This document shows positions 39,141 through 52,600 of a DNA stretch of 64,000 nucleotides, one piece after another. Each line of letters begins with the position of its first letter. Position 1 is the first letter of the stretch. The notes under the pieces are model-generated. The model did no database searches. It was not told the origin of the DNA and worked only from the letters and a program-made list of their open reading frames with translations. This DNA comes from Pyrocephalus nanus (lineage: Eukaryota; Chordata; Aves; Passeriformes; Tyrannidae), in assembly GCA_038380795.1 (NCBI GenBank), contig CM076260.1, forward strand, positions 81,009,843-81,073,842, given 5' to 3'. Made by a program: the position numbers and the translations under genes.

Positions 39141-40227
39141 AAGTGTGTTTCATATCAGATCAAAAAATCTGGAAGTGAAAGAAGAAAATACCAACTCATG
39201 GTTTTCTACAAATTCTCAAGTGGAGACATTACTTTTGTAAATTTCTGGCTAGATCAGATAGCCTGTTCCTGTCCCTTTCGAAGACCGGATCTTTTACAAT
39301 AAGACCATGAGGTTTATCACCAACATTTTTCTAGTCCCTTTTTCAAAGCTCAGTGCTCAAGTCTTTATTTGGATTTATTCCAGGTGCTACCACCCTTACA
39401 TAAGCCCAAGGGACTCTGTCTTTCATTTTGTTGGATTTAAATTTTTATTTTCTTTCTGTCTCAGTACCTAATAACTTGACTCATGCCTGTTCAACTACAG
39501 CATGTTACTGCCCACCAGTCAGCTAAGCTGACAGAGGCAGCACTGGTGTCTGATCCAGAGCCAGAACGCTCCACAAATGAATGCAACAGTCACATTTCCC
39601 CAGCTTAGTACCCTCACAAAGCGAGGGCTTGAGCAGTGCACGTGGTGTGATTGTGGGGATGGAGCGTCTCTGCAAACTCAAGAGACAATTCCGCTGACCA
39701 TAGCAAATGTGTCTACCTGGATACCTTAGTGAGTTTGATAATTGCAAAACAAGATTAAAGGTCTGAAATGAAGTTACAAGAAAGCCAAAGACTACAGTGA
39801 ACAACAGAATTGTGTTTTGTTCATAGAGGAGGCTCAGTTTTAAGCTACTACATGGGTCTAATCCCTAATTACTCAGGGGATTCTCTGTGTGAAGATCTGG
39901 GGTACTATATTGTATGAGGCTAAGTCATTTCTGCTGGTGAAGAGGAAGAAGACAAAGTTCATGATCAGCCAGCTAGGGAGGAGGAACATGGGGCCTCACA
40001 GTGGTCAGCATTTCTCAGTAGTAGCTGTCTGGGGATCACTGGTGAAGTGATGAATGTTTCTCATTCTTCAGTGCTTCCTTCAGTCCTAAGCCTCCTGCAT
40101 CTGCAGTGTATCTCTGTTCTCAGGTCAGAGATGTTGCAAAAGTCATTTCTCCTGGGAGAATGTCGACATCATGACAGACTATTTAGCAAAACAATTAATT
40201 GTACATGCATTACCACTCCTGCTTATA

Positions 40228-40249
40228 GGCTACCTAGCTGTAGGTAGCC
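40228..40249. repeat. perfect inverted repeat, 9-bp stem and 4-nt loop
   Basis: GGCTACCTA (40228-40236), loop GCTG, then TAGGTAGCC (40241-40249). It looks like a terminator hairpin, but it lies in vertebrate DNA with no T tract after it, so no terminator role is proposed. Confidence 0.95.
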
Positions 40250-40655
40250 CATGCTGAACATGAAACAGTTCCAAGTATGGCATATTGCCACAGGAAGGAC
40301 TGTTGTGAGGCTCAGATGTGGACCCGTGATCACTGAAACTTGCAAAACTACCTAGGAAATGCTAAGATGTATTTCTGTTGCCTTTGCCATGTTGAGATAC
40401 GAAGCACATCTGCATAGTGTAAAGAAAGTCCAATGTTTTCCTCTGAAGCAGGTTTACATCACAAAAAGTAAGTTTATTCTTATCAAGAAGCCAACCACAA
40501 ATATCTCTGTGATGGAACATTGCCCACATCCTGCAGTGAATATGAACAGTGGCAAGCAATGTAGAATACCAACAGCTTGCCCATGGTGCCTGCTGTGGCT
40601 AATTTGATGGAAACATGTAATCATATGTTTATGCCAGATCTGCATTACTTTTGCA

Positions 40656-40668
40656 TTTTTTTTTTTTT
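40656..40668. repeat. poly-T tract (T13)
   Basis: Thirteen consecutive T residues followed by AAATC. Confidence 0.95.
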
Positions 40669-41504
40669 AAATCTTACAGTAGGGACACAGACAAAGAAAG
40701 GAACTGAGGAGCTGAAACTGCATCCTAGAGAACAGAAATGTTTTTTTGTTTATCCAGTGGAAGGTTGGGTGTTTAAATGCATAGGGTGGCAATGTTGAAT
40801 CTCCGCTACTACAGATCCAGAGCTGAATTTTTATTTTTCTTTTCAGATCTTACACTCTCCAAAACTGTTGCTTTTCCTCTGTAGATGATTATTTCACAGT
40901 CTGTCAGTGTTCTCTCACCCTTAGTCTTGGCTTCCCTGCTCTGTCACTGTAGTAATGACTGGCTACTGCAAATGAGGCACCAGGGTTTTCTGTTGCGGCA
41001 GCACTGTGTCTTTAAACTTCTAAGAGCTAATGTATTTTCTGCTGGGGATCGTTTCTGCCTGGATGGTATTTCTTACATGCTCTTCAAGCTGTACACTTGG
41101 TCATTGAAATTATTTTTCATTGCTTCTGTTTTCTCTCTGGTAAAACTGTAACAGATTGTTTTACAAATGTGTCCTCGTGTTAGCATTCAGATTTATGTGC
41201 AAGCATACACACTGGCATGTGTAAGCTTCTCCCAAATGTTACTATGAGTAAAACTTCATCTGTCAGCATGCTCACAAGCAGCAAACATGGGTCGTGAACA
41301 TCACTGAACAGATTTCATTTGTCCAAATATTCTCAGAGAGTTTCCCCAAATTTTTTAAACCACCAGTTGCAACTCACAGCTTTTCACAAGGAACTACATT
41401 CAGAGTTCCATAATTACAAGGTATTCCTGATGTTTTTTACAGCATGTGTTATCCAGGCAGCCTAACTGTTCAATATGAAGTTTTTAAGCCTATAAGTGAA
41501 GATT

Positions 41505-41528
41505 TTTATTTATTTATTTATTTATTTA
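41505..41528. repeat. TTTA tetranucleotide microsatellite (6 units)
   Basis: Six perfect TTTA units in a row. Probably length-polymorphic. Confidence 0.96.
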
Positions 41529-43346
41529 ACTTGCAAGAAGCATAAAATGACAGATGAGAGACTGCTGTTCTACCTTATCTGTCTATCTATCTCTGCTTGA
41601 ATTGGTTACTGGTATCTGCTATGATTCTCATCTTGCCAAATAATGAGAAGTGGAAACGGTTGAGAACTGACTGACACTGCGTACAAATTGTTAGTGCCAT
41701 TTCTTCCATATGCTCACGGGCATTATTTCTGAGTCTAAGCAGTGGTAATTTATATTTACTGCCTGTTTGTCAAACTGGGGGAAAAAAAAACAACAAAGAA
41801 AAATATGGATGAAAACTGTTTTAGTACAGCTTGGGGTTCTGCCAACAGGCAGTAAAGTCATTATTTCTGCTGCTATATAGGATACACAAAGACACAATGA
41901 TCTTTGTGTGTCTTAGCTTCTCCCATTGTTTGGCACTACTCATAGGAATGAGATGGTCAGCTTTCCCTCTTTGCCCCCCAGATCTGCAATACACTTTTGC
42001 TGGCAGAGCTTAAAGGACTTTGCAAATGGTTCCACTTACTGCATCTATATCCTTGTACTTACTTTTTGTGTGTGATGATGGAAGGATTTGGTTCTTTTCT
42101 CTCTTGGCAATATGAACACTTGCTCATTCCAACTGTTCTTTCAGAAGGAAAAGATGAAAGGGAACATCAAAAATCCCTGTCAGCCATCTCTGGATGGCGC
42201 AAGTCTAGATGCTGAGGTGCCAATCAGCACTTACACTGTTAGCACTCTTGAACAATATGGTAGACAGGTACAGTTTAGCTTTTCTAATTTGGTGTATATC
42301 ACATAGTTTTCCACCAGGTAAAGCCTTGCAGAGGATTTTTTTCTTCTTCATTGTGTCAAGTTTGTGGAGACTGAGACAGGCTTAAGAAAAATTAGTTTTT
42401 AATCTAGAGCATAGCCAGGAACTTCCTTCCTACAAACCCAAGAAAATTTGTCATAGATGCTGTAATAGCTGGCAAACGAGTGTCTTTGATGAATGATACT
42501 GATTTTCACAAAGATCCCAAGAGTTTGAATCTGTGTTGTGCTCTGTTGCAATGCCACAGTGCTGGGCTTTCTGGGCATCAACTAATCACAACCCCAAGCC
42601 TTTTTAGGATGAAGAATTTCCTTTTAAAAGATGTCTTCTATGCAAAATGATTTGAATATAACTGTTTAAGCCATCTGTAAACAGCACACTGAAATTTTCC
42701 AGAGTTAATAAATGGTAAATAGCTTCTACTAATATTTTAGATATACAGGCTTTTATATGCTATAAGCACATTGGATTCAGTTTTGGTTTCAGCATTAAAA
42801 ATCAATTGTTGAAACATCACTGAAACATCTATTAATAATTTTAAGATTCATTAACTTTATCATTGTACTGCTCATGCAAATTCTGGCTATAGGTAAGACC
42901 ATTGTGGGACTGTTGCCAACTATTAAAAGGCACAATTTTAAAGGCTAGCAGACATGTTAGGAAAATGATGTATTGATGGTTAGACTCTCATGATTTGATG
43001 ATAAATTATTTTTGGGCCAAATTAATTCAACTGCCTGAAAAAAAATCTGAATGTTGGGTATATTTAAGTGCACTCTAATTCACATATGCTCATGAGTTAA
43101 TCCATATATTGATAATTATATCAGCAAATCCACTAAAGGAATCCCAAGAATGAATAAATTCACACTTTAACAAAGAACAGCTGATACTAAAACGACATTC
43201 TACAGTATAAGATTAATTTTCTTCTCTGACTTCTGATGTCATTTCTATGGCAACTTTCCCTTTTAAAAGTTGTGCAACTGAAGCTCTTTGGTATATGGTG
43301 ATGTTTGTAGCCAAGGTATATAAGATATGTTATCAATCTTTTTTGG

Positions 43347-43379
43347 TTTGTTTTGTTTTGTTTTGTTCCCCCCCCCCCC
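43347..43379. repeat. TTTTG array joined to poly-C (C12)
   Basis: Four TTTG/TTTTG units are followed by TT and then twelve C residues (43368-43379). A long C run is rare in AT-rich bird DNA, and such junctions are prone to sequencing or assembly length error. Confidence 0.93.
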
Positions 43380-44929
43380 ATTTTAGCCTTCTCTTTTCTC
43401 TCTGAAGTTTTAAAAAATTCATCTCAGTTGTGTAGCGATCAAACATTTTCTTTCAATCTGTTCCAATTAGACAGTTAAAAGATTTAGAGACTATTTTCTG
43501 TGATATGCTTTATACCTTCACTTCTTCTCAACCAGATAAGTCAGCGAGGAGTGGTACAAACTAAGAACTCTACTAGGTCAGGTCTTGGTCCTAAAGACAT
43601 CATCTTCGGTTTATAATAATATAATGTTTTTATTGTCAGAAGGTAAAATTTCTTAGCAAAAATAATTTGAGAGGAATAACGTCAATTTTCTGTAGTTAAC
43701 AAAATTCTCATTAAGAAAGAAAAGTTACAAGAATGCTACTTCTCTGTATGCCCCCAAAACTTTATCTGCATCTGCACTGGATGTTAACACTGTGCTACCT
43801 AATATGACATAGAACCAGTCCTGCAAAGCTTTATTTACCGTTGTTAAGGCACTGGTTTTGACAACTTTACTTTCCCAATAATGCTTAGTGCATGAATAAA
43901 TGAGACTAGGGCTATAACATGCTTGACTTGCCATTGTTTTTGAAAGGATCTGGAAGAGAATTTAGAACCACTTAACTCCTTTTCAAAAGGTTAACATACT
44001 TAAAAGCATTTGAAAATCCACTGTTTCACTGAAAGTCACTGCTGGTTAGACATTTGCATGACTCATTTTTTAAAGTGAGAGCTGGTCTTTCAGGTCACAT
44101 AAGTGCTTTTGAAATGTTTAGCTTGTATCATGCATAAAAATATTCACAAAGGAAGTTTTTAACAAAACATAACTGAGTGAAAAGTCTAGGCAGGGTAACT
44201 GGTTCAAAGCCTTGTTTCTGGTAGAAGGCTCCATTAGTATTAAGATTTTGGCTTTGGCCTTTTCTTGGCATATCAAAACTATTATTCTGCACTGATATTG
44301 ACACTTTGACACAAAACATATATTGTGAATGGCAGTTGACTTTGAGAGGTTAGTATGCAGTAGGTGGAGATGTTTTCCTTCTGATTTTTCTGCAAGGGAA
44401 AGGCTGCCAATTGTAATACAGTGGACAAGAAGTCTGGTAGTAAAGAGCATAACAATTTTTCTTGATTTAAACCTAAAGGGCCATGCACTTGACTTCTATA
44501 AACTCATTCTGCTAATTTCACAGAAATTATGCCTTATATGACATCTGTTCCACTGTCTTACCAAACAGTAGAGAGAGTTAAAAATATATATCCTTCTTTG
44601 TAAATGTTATTTCCCTAGAACTATAAAAATAACAAAGAAGAATGGACATTATACATGTGGCATTTCACACTGCCACAGAAGGTAGAACTTTAGACTGTCA
44701 TGTGTAATGGCAAAGGAAAGAAGCATCCACCAACCCATGAGAAGGGATAAAGGTTCAGGTACTATAGCATTCAACATACTGTTACAAGGGTGTACTTAAG
44801 GCATCCTGGGAACAATAATGACCTCCAATATATAACCATGATATTATGATAACTAATGCAAATGATGGTAACTAATGTATGGAAACAAGGTAGAAGTAAA
44901 GGTTGATTTTCTAAGTAGAAACCTGCTAA

Positions 44930-45770
44930 TACATATAAGGTTCTGTGCTATATGGAGTATTTTTAAAAGCCATGGAAAAGGGATAGTCTGGTAGTCAAGG
45001 TAATAAACTGACAACAAATATGTGGAGGAATATCTCACAGTATTGGCTGTAGAATGAATGATCTAGAGATCTAATAATAGTTATGGCTCTATGAAAAGTG
45101 TCAAGTTGTGGTTTCAACAGCAGACAAAAGTGCAAACTAAATGTAAGGAATTACAAGGAAAGAACTAAAAGAATAAAAAAGAAAGCCATAATTATGATAT
45201 TTTCTAAATCTGTGGAGCACTCACACCTTGAATTGAGTGAACTAGAGCTGAAAAAGTGCACAATGAAGAAAGCATCATCAAAGGTATGGAACAGCTTTAG
45301 TATAGGAAAGGACGACATATTCTAATACTCACTGGGATTGGCAAGGAAGAAGACAGAAACCTTTAATTAGAAATAGCACTGACAAAATGAATATAAATGC
45401 ATATGCAGTTTCTCCTTAGAACAGATAAACAAGCAAGCTAAAGCATTATTAGGTACTAAGTTAATTGGGTTCAAAACAATAGTGATAGGAAAGTGATTTT
45501 TCACCAAATGTATGACAAAACCATGGAAATATATTATTGTAAGAAACTGTTGATGCCAGCATCTTGGGATGACTTCAAAAACTAATGGGACAAATTCATG
45601 CCCAAGAAGCTCAGCAGCTGAGCTGTAGGTTGCCAGAAGATGTGAGAGCTTGGTGAGGTAGCAGCTCTACTCTTACATTCTTTCCTAACTATCCACTTTT
45701 AGCTGCTGCCAGAAGCAAGATGCTGGTGAAGGTTGTTTCTCAGGCTGATGCTTTGGGGTCAGTCTTAACA
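44930..45770 (+). mobile_element. ancient CR1 copy (amniote-type), 3' portion
   Basis: A heavily diverged CR1 in sense orientation, of the older type also seen in turtles and crocodilians rather than the common bird subfamilies. Anchors in order are AAACTAAATGTAAGGAATTA (45134-45153), GTGGAGCACTCACACCTTGA (45212-45231), a CATCAAAGGTATGGAACAGC block (45276-45295), GTTCAAAACAA (45469-45479), GATGCCAGCATCTTGGGATG (45552-45571), GACAAATTCATG (45589-45600) and GCCAGAAGCAAGATGCTGG (45709-45727). All fall in the family's order at about the expected spacing, with an internal deletion after 45231. Its left limit is uncertain. Confidence 0.8.
45107..45325 (+). pseudogene. remnant of ancient CR1 ORF2 C-terminus
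   Basis: In this frame the words RQKCKLN, RNYKERTK, KKAIIM and KSVEHSHLE appear, followed by ELELKKCTMKKASSK and then VWNSF. They line up with the CR1 pattern of a KKANRMLG-like helix, a KGTK basic patch, the RPHLEYC core and the LEKVQRRATKM helix. The part between the HLE core and the ELE helix is deleted. No function is possible, and the value is only as a marker of the element. Confidence 0.65.
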
Positions 45771-48700
45771 CGAGCTGTTCTGATACTCAGAGAGAGACCT
45801 ACATTTCAGTTCAGGACAGCAATATGGGCATTATGCCATGGAGCAGACAGATATGAGACCCTGTCTGGTAGTTATGATTTGTCTCTTAGGTAGGTTTTAC
45901 AGCTGAACAACTAAAATGATTAAGGAACAAAAGGGAATAGTTTGGATGATGAGGTCAGATTAAGGACTACATGATGTGCCAGTCTATAAGCATAAAGGAA
46001 CTTGGTAACAGTTTGTGGACTGTAGTCTCTGATGATACATGGTTCCCTAATTCAGAAGTTAAGGGAACAGTGGTGATGTACTTGTGATGAAGATATATTC
46101 CTACAACTAAGGTATTAAGACCAGTACAGAGAGGACAATTTTAGTTACGTTTAAGGAGCATCAGTAGAAACAACAAGATCTGATGGGAAAAATAATACAC
46201 ATTCAGGAAATAAAAAGACCATTGATAATGCACAGGGGAATTGAGACAAGGCTTCAGAGGCAGCTTGTAATTCTGGTATTTGTTAACTTTTGCATATTTA
46301 TCTTTGAGAATTTAATGTACATTTAATGTAGAGTTTTGTTTAATGGCAATGCACATTCATTTCAGAGAATGTAGTTCCTTTCTGATTAGCTTTCAAGTTT
46401 CATGTGAACAAGCAGAGTTGGCAATTAGACAGAAAAGAGTGGAACTGAAGAACCCCATGGAGGAAATGGAAATTAGGATGGAAAAGTATTTGAAAATACA
46501 AGGAAGCTCTAGCAGAATTAGTGTTAAAATTTTCTGATATGGTTAGTATTGTTTGTCTGAAAACATATATGTAATTTCATATTTATCAAGTGTTTAACAA
46601 TCATCACTTAGGGCAGCATGGCAAATCGTAATGGATGTGAAAAAGGCCCCTTTTTTGCTCTACTTTTTACCAGCACACTTTGCTTTCAGTCCTACCAGTT
46701 CTCTGAGCTTCGTGGTAGACTGGGTGGGAATGAGTATTACCTGCAGGGGTGCTGGCAGGGGCCCAGCTATGAAAAATGGATTGCTGAGCAGCAACTGTAG
46801 GATAAAAATGTGGTTTTGTGTGTAAGAATGCTGCTGAAATATCCTGATTTTGCACTTTATTTACCTTTAAAAATAGCTTAGCCTTCTCAGCTGGTCATTT
46901 ACAGACTGCTGCAGTATTTTGCAAATGTTTCTCACATGGGGGAGCAGAGAAAAGCAACTAATAATAATAATAATTTGGTTACTTTTTCTGAGGGTTATAT
47001 TATTTGTCTGGTATTTTGCCAATTATTTGCTATTTGTGACTTTAACATATCAGAAATAGCTTGGAATCCTTAGCATGGGCCAAAATCTCATGATAAGCCC
47101 CACTGGAAAAGCATTGCATGTTCTTTGCTCCTGTTATTTTTTTTATTATTCCTCTCACCTTCACTGGAAATATTTCAGCTTTATGCCCAGAAAGATGAAT
47201 ATTCTCTTAGCTACTCAGAAATTTATTAGGTAACCATTGTGTAGCACCTTACACTTAGACTAAAACTGTTTGACATGACTGCAATATGCATATGCATATA
47301 TCGGATGAAATATTCACGTCTTTTTTTGGTCACTCATAAGAAAGTGTGGCAAACGAATGTAAAATAGATTGAAAAAGTAAACATCTATGGTTTAAAGATT
47401 AAGTGAAATTTAAATATTTCAAATATGTCGAAAGACAGCCTTGAAAGCATCTACAAGGGTACCTGCAGCTGGGTTTACACACAATTAAAAGGGTAAAAAA
47501 GAAATGTATTTAAAATGCAGAAATGTATCAATTCTGACAAAAGCCACTGTAAAATTTAAAGTATGTGACGAGTAAAGGAAAGTCTTACAGTCACCAAATG
47601 ATGTGTTAACAGCAGGGACAAACTTCAATTCACAGTAAAAGGGAGCCATTCAGAACAAAGCATGTGCCTATAATTTTTCAGAAAATTTCTGTTGGCAGTT
47701 ATCTGACTTCTCATTGCTTGATAGTGAGGTACCTAGTTTAAGATCATTACTGAAGTTAAATCTAGACTCACTGAGTGATACCTTTTTTTCAGAGCATGAT
47801 TATCCTGTGTTAGGATGAATCTCCAAGAAGAAATTGTCAGGGAGGTTTGCATGTAGCCAAGCGTTACACTGTTTGCTTAAATAAAAGAATAAACACTGAA
47901 ATGGTAATTTTTTAAAAATTCTATTTTTAAATTATTTTTTTACATACCTGTAGCTAATTTATATTTTCTCTGGATCGGGATGGAATTGCTGAGATGTACT
48001 GGTTTGAGGTTCTTTTTTTTCCTTATCAAAGAACAAGCAATTTTTCATTTTGTTGACTTTCTCTGACTTTGAATAGCTGGCAGGCAGGTAACTTGAGCAT
48101 AACAGCATTTGCCTTGCAGAAGAAGGAAGCCTGACTTCTGTCCTCATGCCAAATTCTGCCAGGTTAATTGACTCAGTATCAAAATATTTGCTTGTTTTCT
48201 CAGATAAAGAAAAGGAAAAGAGTACAAAGAAGTCAGGATAAAGGAATAAACTAGGAATTAGCCCCTCAGTTCTTTTACTGTCTAAACAGAGTGCACAAGG
48301 AAGTAAATTTAAGTCTTAAATGATTTTTCTTTACCAGACAGACCATATCAAGATCAGATATTGATTACAGCTTGCCTTTTTGTGCTCTGATGCTTTTTAT
48401 TGACTTTTCTCTTCAGTGCCCTGTGATGCAGTACCAAAGTGATTGGATCAGTATATTTTCCCTTTGGGATTACACAAGAAATTTTGGATGCCTTACAGAT
48501 GCATGTATTTGGTCTGTAAATATACAGTGTTCATATAAAATGAAAAGGAAATATATCACTCTTAAGATGTAAAGACGAAAGACACTGATGAAAATGCTTT
48601 TTTGTTCTGAATATCTGTGCAGAAAGGTAGGAAGGTCTTTCTATAGCAGGCTTTTCCTCAGAAAATAAACGTGGCAGGGCATCTGAATCCATGGGTTTTC

Positions 48701-49569
48701 TGCTAGTCTGTGCAAGCTCTGGGCTAATTGGATGAGGTGTGCTAGTATTTGGTAGAGAAATATCACTGGGCTTGATTCTCTTTTACATTTGGGCTCTTAC
48801 ACATCAGGACAGTATGTCCTTGCATACTCCCAGGGAGGGGGTGATTTCTCCAAGGACAGCAACTATGAACTTCTGAACACCTTAAGTTGTGTGCTTAGTA
48901 GAAGCTGCATTTACTCAGGACATTAGATATCTTTCCTGTGTTACTGTTTCCTATCAAAGCAAAGAAGAGCTGTTTTTGTAGGTAATCAAAGTTATAGGAA
49001 TTTCACAGCTGGTGGTATAACTTTTGCTTTATTGGTAGCTGGGGAAACATTAATGCAATGTCATGTTTTGTAATGAAAGGAGAGAGGAGGCACGGGAGAT
49101 GCGGGTCTGCAGGACGCAGGCTAGAGCCTTTGGGGTGCTGCTGAGAATGTAACATTTCTAGGTCAATAACCACTCTGGTTTTCTTCAGTGTAAGCTAATA
49201 CTTCCCTCCTTTAGTCTTATGTAAGCCAGTTATAAAACTTCTCCCATTTTAGTAGATCAGCACTTCTCAGTTCTTAATATTTTTCTTCACATAGATTCTG
49301 GGAGATAGGTAAGAACAAGTCTATAGATACAGAGTAGGGGAATCTAACAAATTGTTGAAGGAATGGCTGACCATCTGTGGGAAAGTGAAAAGTAACTCAA
49401 ATGACAATAGGACACAGTAAGAACAGTCTTCATAGTTCAAGTGCCTTTTAATCAACCCTTTACCTTGTTTTGCTGATTGTAGATCAGGGCCAAAGAATGA
49501 TATAGGCAACATATACTTGAGTTTTGCTTAAATACCTCTCCAAACATCCCTCCATGGACCCATAGTTCA
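45771..49569. other. unique AT-rich non-coding sequence
   Basis: No gene was recognised. It includes a TAA microsatellite (46959-46973) and a 16-bp palindrome ATATGCATATGCATAT (47284-47299). A short match to CR1 near 45910 is too small to call. Confidence 0.65.
46959..46973. repeat. TAA trinucleotide microsatellite (5 units)
   Basis: Five perfect TAA units followed by T. Confidence 0.95.
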
Positions 49570-49622
49570 CATAGAGGTCTTTTCCAACCTTAATGATTCT
49601 ATTATTCTATTCTATGATTACT
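49570..49622 (+). mobile_element. CR1 3'-terminal fragment
   Basis: GAGGTCTTTTCCAACCTTAA is followed by GATTCTATTATTCTATTCTATGATTA, read in two overlapping parts. This is the diagnostic CR1 3' end, with the CTTTTCCAACC motif followed by the ATTCTATG-type terminal repeats. Almost the whole element is missing 5' of it, so it is an extreme 5'-truncated insertion or the end of a deleted copy. Confidence 0.8.
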
Positions 49623-52600
49623 GATATAATCAAAATGTGATGGGAGAACCTGTTTTGATGCCTCAATGTTAAAACAACAGGCTTGAGATTCCTGGAGTTT
49701 TTAGAGAAAACAATTCAGCCCTCTTAACCGAAAAGTCTAAAAAGTATCTTTGTGAAGCCACATGGAGGGCAGAAAAACAATAGCAGCTGAAAGCTTAAGA
49801 AGAGTTCTGTTGAAAGATTGCCTGAAATCCCATTTAATGCTGCTATGGCAGAGCAGCTTGTGTTCCCCAGTAATGACAGTGCAGCAGCAGGGCAACTGCA
49901 CAGTGTCAGAGGCAGCTTTCCAGTGCTCCTGGGGGTATAGGGTGACCCACCATCGCACTAATGTGAGACAGAATTGCCCCTTACTCTCTGGCCCAGCAAG
50001 AACAGAAAATCAGCACAAGCTGAATGAGAAGTGTGAAACAGCATTATTTCTTTCCTTTTCGGAGTGCCTCAAGCAGTGTGAACTGGATCGCTGCCTTGAA
50101 GTAATTTAGCGCTTCATCCAGCAAAATGTCTAAGTGTGCATTTAACTACGAGCGAGCAAATAATCACACTGGAGTCACTTAAGGGACCTGTGCTCATATG
50201 CTTTGCTGGAGCGGGACCTGAGCTTGCAGCTAGCTGGTTGGAATGTCCTGTGTGGGCCTCACATACAGGACTAAACTTAAGTGCATAGGCTCCTAACAGC
50301 TCGAAGGATATGCTAATTCTTGCAGCATTTCTTAATTTTCAGTATTTTAATCAAATTGCTAGTGGTTGGGTAACTAATGCAAAATTTACCAATGCTCTAG
50401 AGATACAGTGAAGTTACTAGTATTTTTTCTCCTACCTGTTTATTTCCATAGCAAAAATATTTGTGGTAATGGTCACTGCAAAATGAATCCCCATCAGTGC
50501 TGTATGAGCTCCCATATGACCCTTTGGAACTGATTTTCCTGGTGGAAAAGACAAAGAACTAGAATGCCTACTGATCACTCGATAGGGAACACAGCAGATT
50601 CAGGCTGTGGTGGCAACAGTGCTCACCCCAAGAGTTTTAATCGGTGGAACTGGCAGGCTATTAATTTGAGCAGGCTGCAGTCAGGTGCTATGCCTGCCCT
50701 CTGGTAAAAGAGCAACCTGTTTCTGTCTGCCACTCAAACTGACAAGCTGTTTCCCTAGTAATTAGTTCATTATAAAGTAATAAGTTTGTCAAGTTAAAGA
50801 GGTATATGGTGCTCTAAAGAAGGAGGATGAAACTGCTAACAAAATAACAAAAAAGATGACCTGAACTCTAGGAAGATATAGTGGGAATATATTTCTTTCT
50901 CCTATTTGCAAACCTGGATAAACTAAAAAGTACTTTGTTCCATAATCATGAAAAAATACCTGTAGATGATTTTTATGGTTTTCTATTTATAGAGCACTGT
51001 TCTTCAGATTTTGGTGTATATTCTACTACTGTAATTAAACTGAATATAGATTAGAATACTGACTTTTTTCAATATGAGATTTTTCCTAAGATTTTCAGTT
51101 TTGAATTTTTTTTAAGAGATAAATTTCTTTTTCAAATATTCATGAGGAGATTTCTTTTTAACTTAGAATTTTTTCAGATGCAATGTTATGAGTGTCTAGT
51201 GTTATCATTTTTCTTTTATTCTTTACTTTTATCTTCCCTTTCCTACTTTTCATTCTTTCTGTAAGGAAAAATTTAAAAAAAAAATCTAAAATCTGTAAAA
51301 TCACGTTTATCAAAAATCAGAAAAAAGAAAACTTCATAAAAGCAGAAAATACTTTTAAACCACAGCTGCAAACAAAAATATCTCAATCAACTTTAGTTAC
51401 AATTTTGATTGAAAGTGCTCTGCAGGCCATATTGGAAAGATAAGGCTTCAGCAATTAACGGGTTATTTTAAGAATAAAAAAAGCCCAAAAAACCTCTTTG
51501 GTAGTAGGGGCTCCATTGTGGGAACTGTTACGCTTAGCAAGTGGAAGAGGAATGGACAAAGGTGTATACAACGCTTTTTCTTCAGGGTAGGAAGGAGAAG
51601 AGAGGAAGCATATGGACTTGCTTACCACTGTGAGAAGCTGTAAATATCATCTGGTTTAAACCCCAGCTCCAGTAAACTGAGGTTATAGTTGAAGGTGCTC
51701 ATTCACTCCAGCTGTGAATCTGTCCCAGGGAGAGGCAGTTTCAGCATGGTCCTTCATAGGAAGGTATCGGAAATATCTAACTGTGAGAGTGCAGTCAGTG
51801 TGTGAACAGAAGCACTTTCCAAGTTTGTCACTGGCCAAGGTGAAACAGTTGAATATAACTGGAATGACTAAGTCCCTGCAGCAGATTTTTAGGGCATGAC
51901 TACTGGAGAGCCTTTTAATAAACCCCTGGTGTTTTGATGACCCATAATACGCTTCTTCTGTTTACTTACAGGTCAGTTGCTGGCCCTGCTCCTCCCCTTT
52001 CTATCCCTGTTACATTTAATCAGCCTGAGTACACTTCACTGCTCCAGATGTATTGATTCTTAAAGCAGATTTCAGCAGAACCTGAAAAAGGAAGCATAGA
52101 CTGCTCCCCTCTTTTTTCTTTGACTGATGCTTTCTTTTACCCTACATGACAAAGTGATAGATGTATTTAGTTAACTTTCTGCAAAATCATTAGTGCCACC
52201 CTTACTGGTTGGCTACCCAGGTATTGGTTAAATAGCTGTCATGTGTTTGTTACTTGAGACACTGCAGTACTTTATAATCAGACCATTAATTTTCTTCCAA
52301 GGCTGATCCTACAGAACTGGTTTGAAATGCATAGCTAAGCAGGATGAAAACTATCACCCTTTCTAGCAATAAGATTTTTCCCATTTTTGCCTCAGATTAA
52401 AGCTGCAAATTGAAAACGTTCACTCGGAAAAGCTGAAGTAAGTGTTCCAATAAGATTCTTCTAGTGTTCTGTCCTCTCTCCCCTCCCCCTGCCTCCCCCC
52501 ATGATTAGAGTCTACAATAAAACAATTTATAACTAACCTCCCCAGTTCCCTTGACCCGTTAAAGTACTAAGTAACTGGACCTGCTATATAAGTGATCACA

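Larger units (their letters stand above)
39141..44929. other. unique non-coding sequence
   Basis: No gene was recognised. It contains a perfect 9-bp-stem hairpin (40228-40249), a T13 run (40656-40668), a TTTA array (41505-41528) and a TTTTG array joined to C12 (43347-43379). The region 42650-43150 is AT-rich with many TAAT and ATTA words and no simple repeats. Confidence 0.65.

Noticed and set aside
38970..39302. 110-codon plus-strand frame
   Set aside because: It overlaps a possible old CR1 remnant on the opposite strand and shows no protein family features.
40228..40249. Rho-independent terminator
   Set aside because: The hairpin has no following T tract, and the sequence is vertebrate, so the bacterial feature does not apply.
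45880..46010. Second ancient CR1 piece suggested by AACTAAAATGATTAAGG
   Set aside because: Only one short word matches, the neighbouring blocks do not follow CR1 order, and chance in AT-rich DNA is likely.
49762..50109. 115-codon plus-strand frame with several cysteines
   Set aside because: No recognised domain, signal peptide, splice context or paralogue in the window. The length is within chance for 64 kb.
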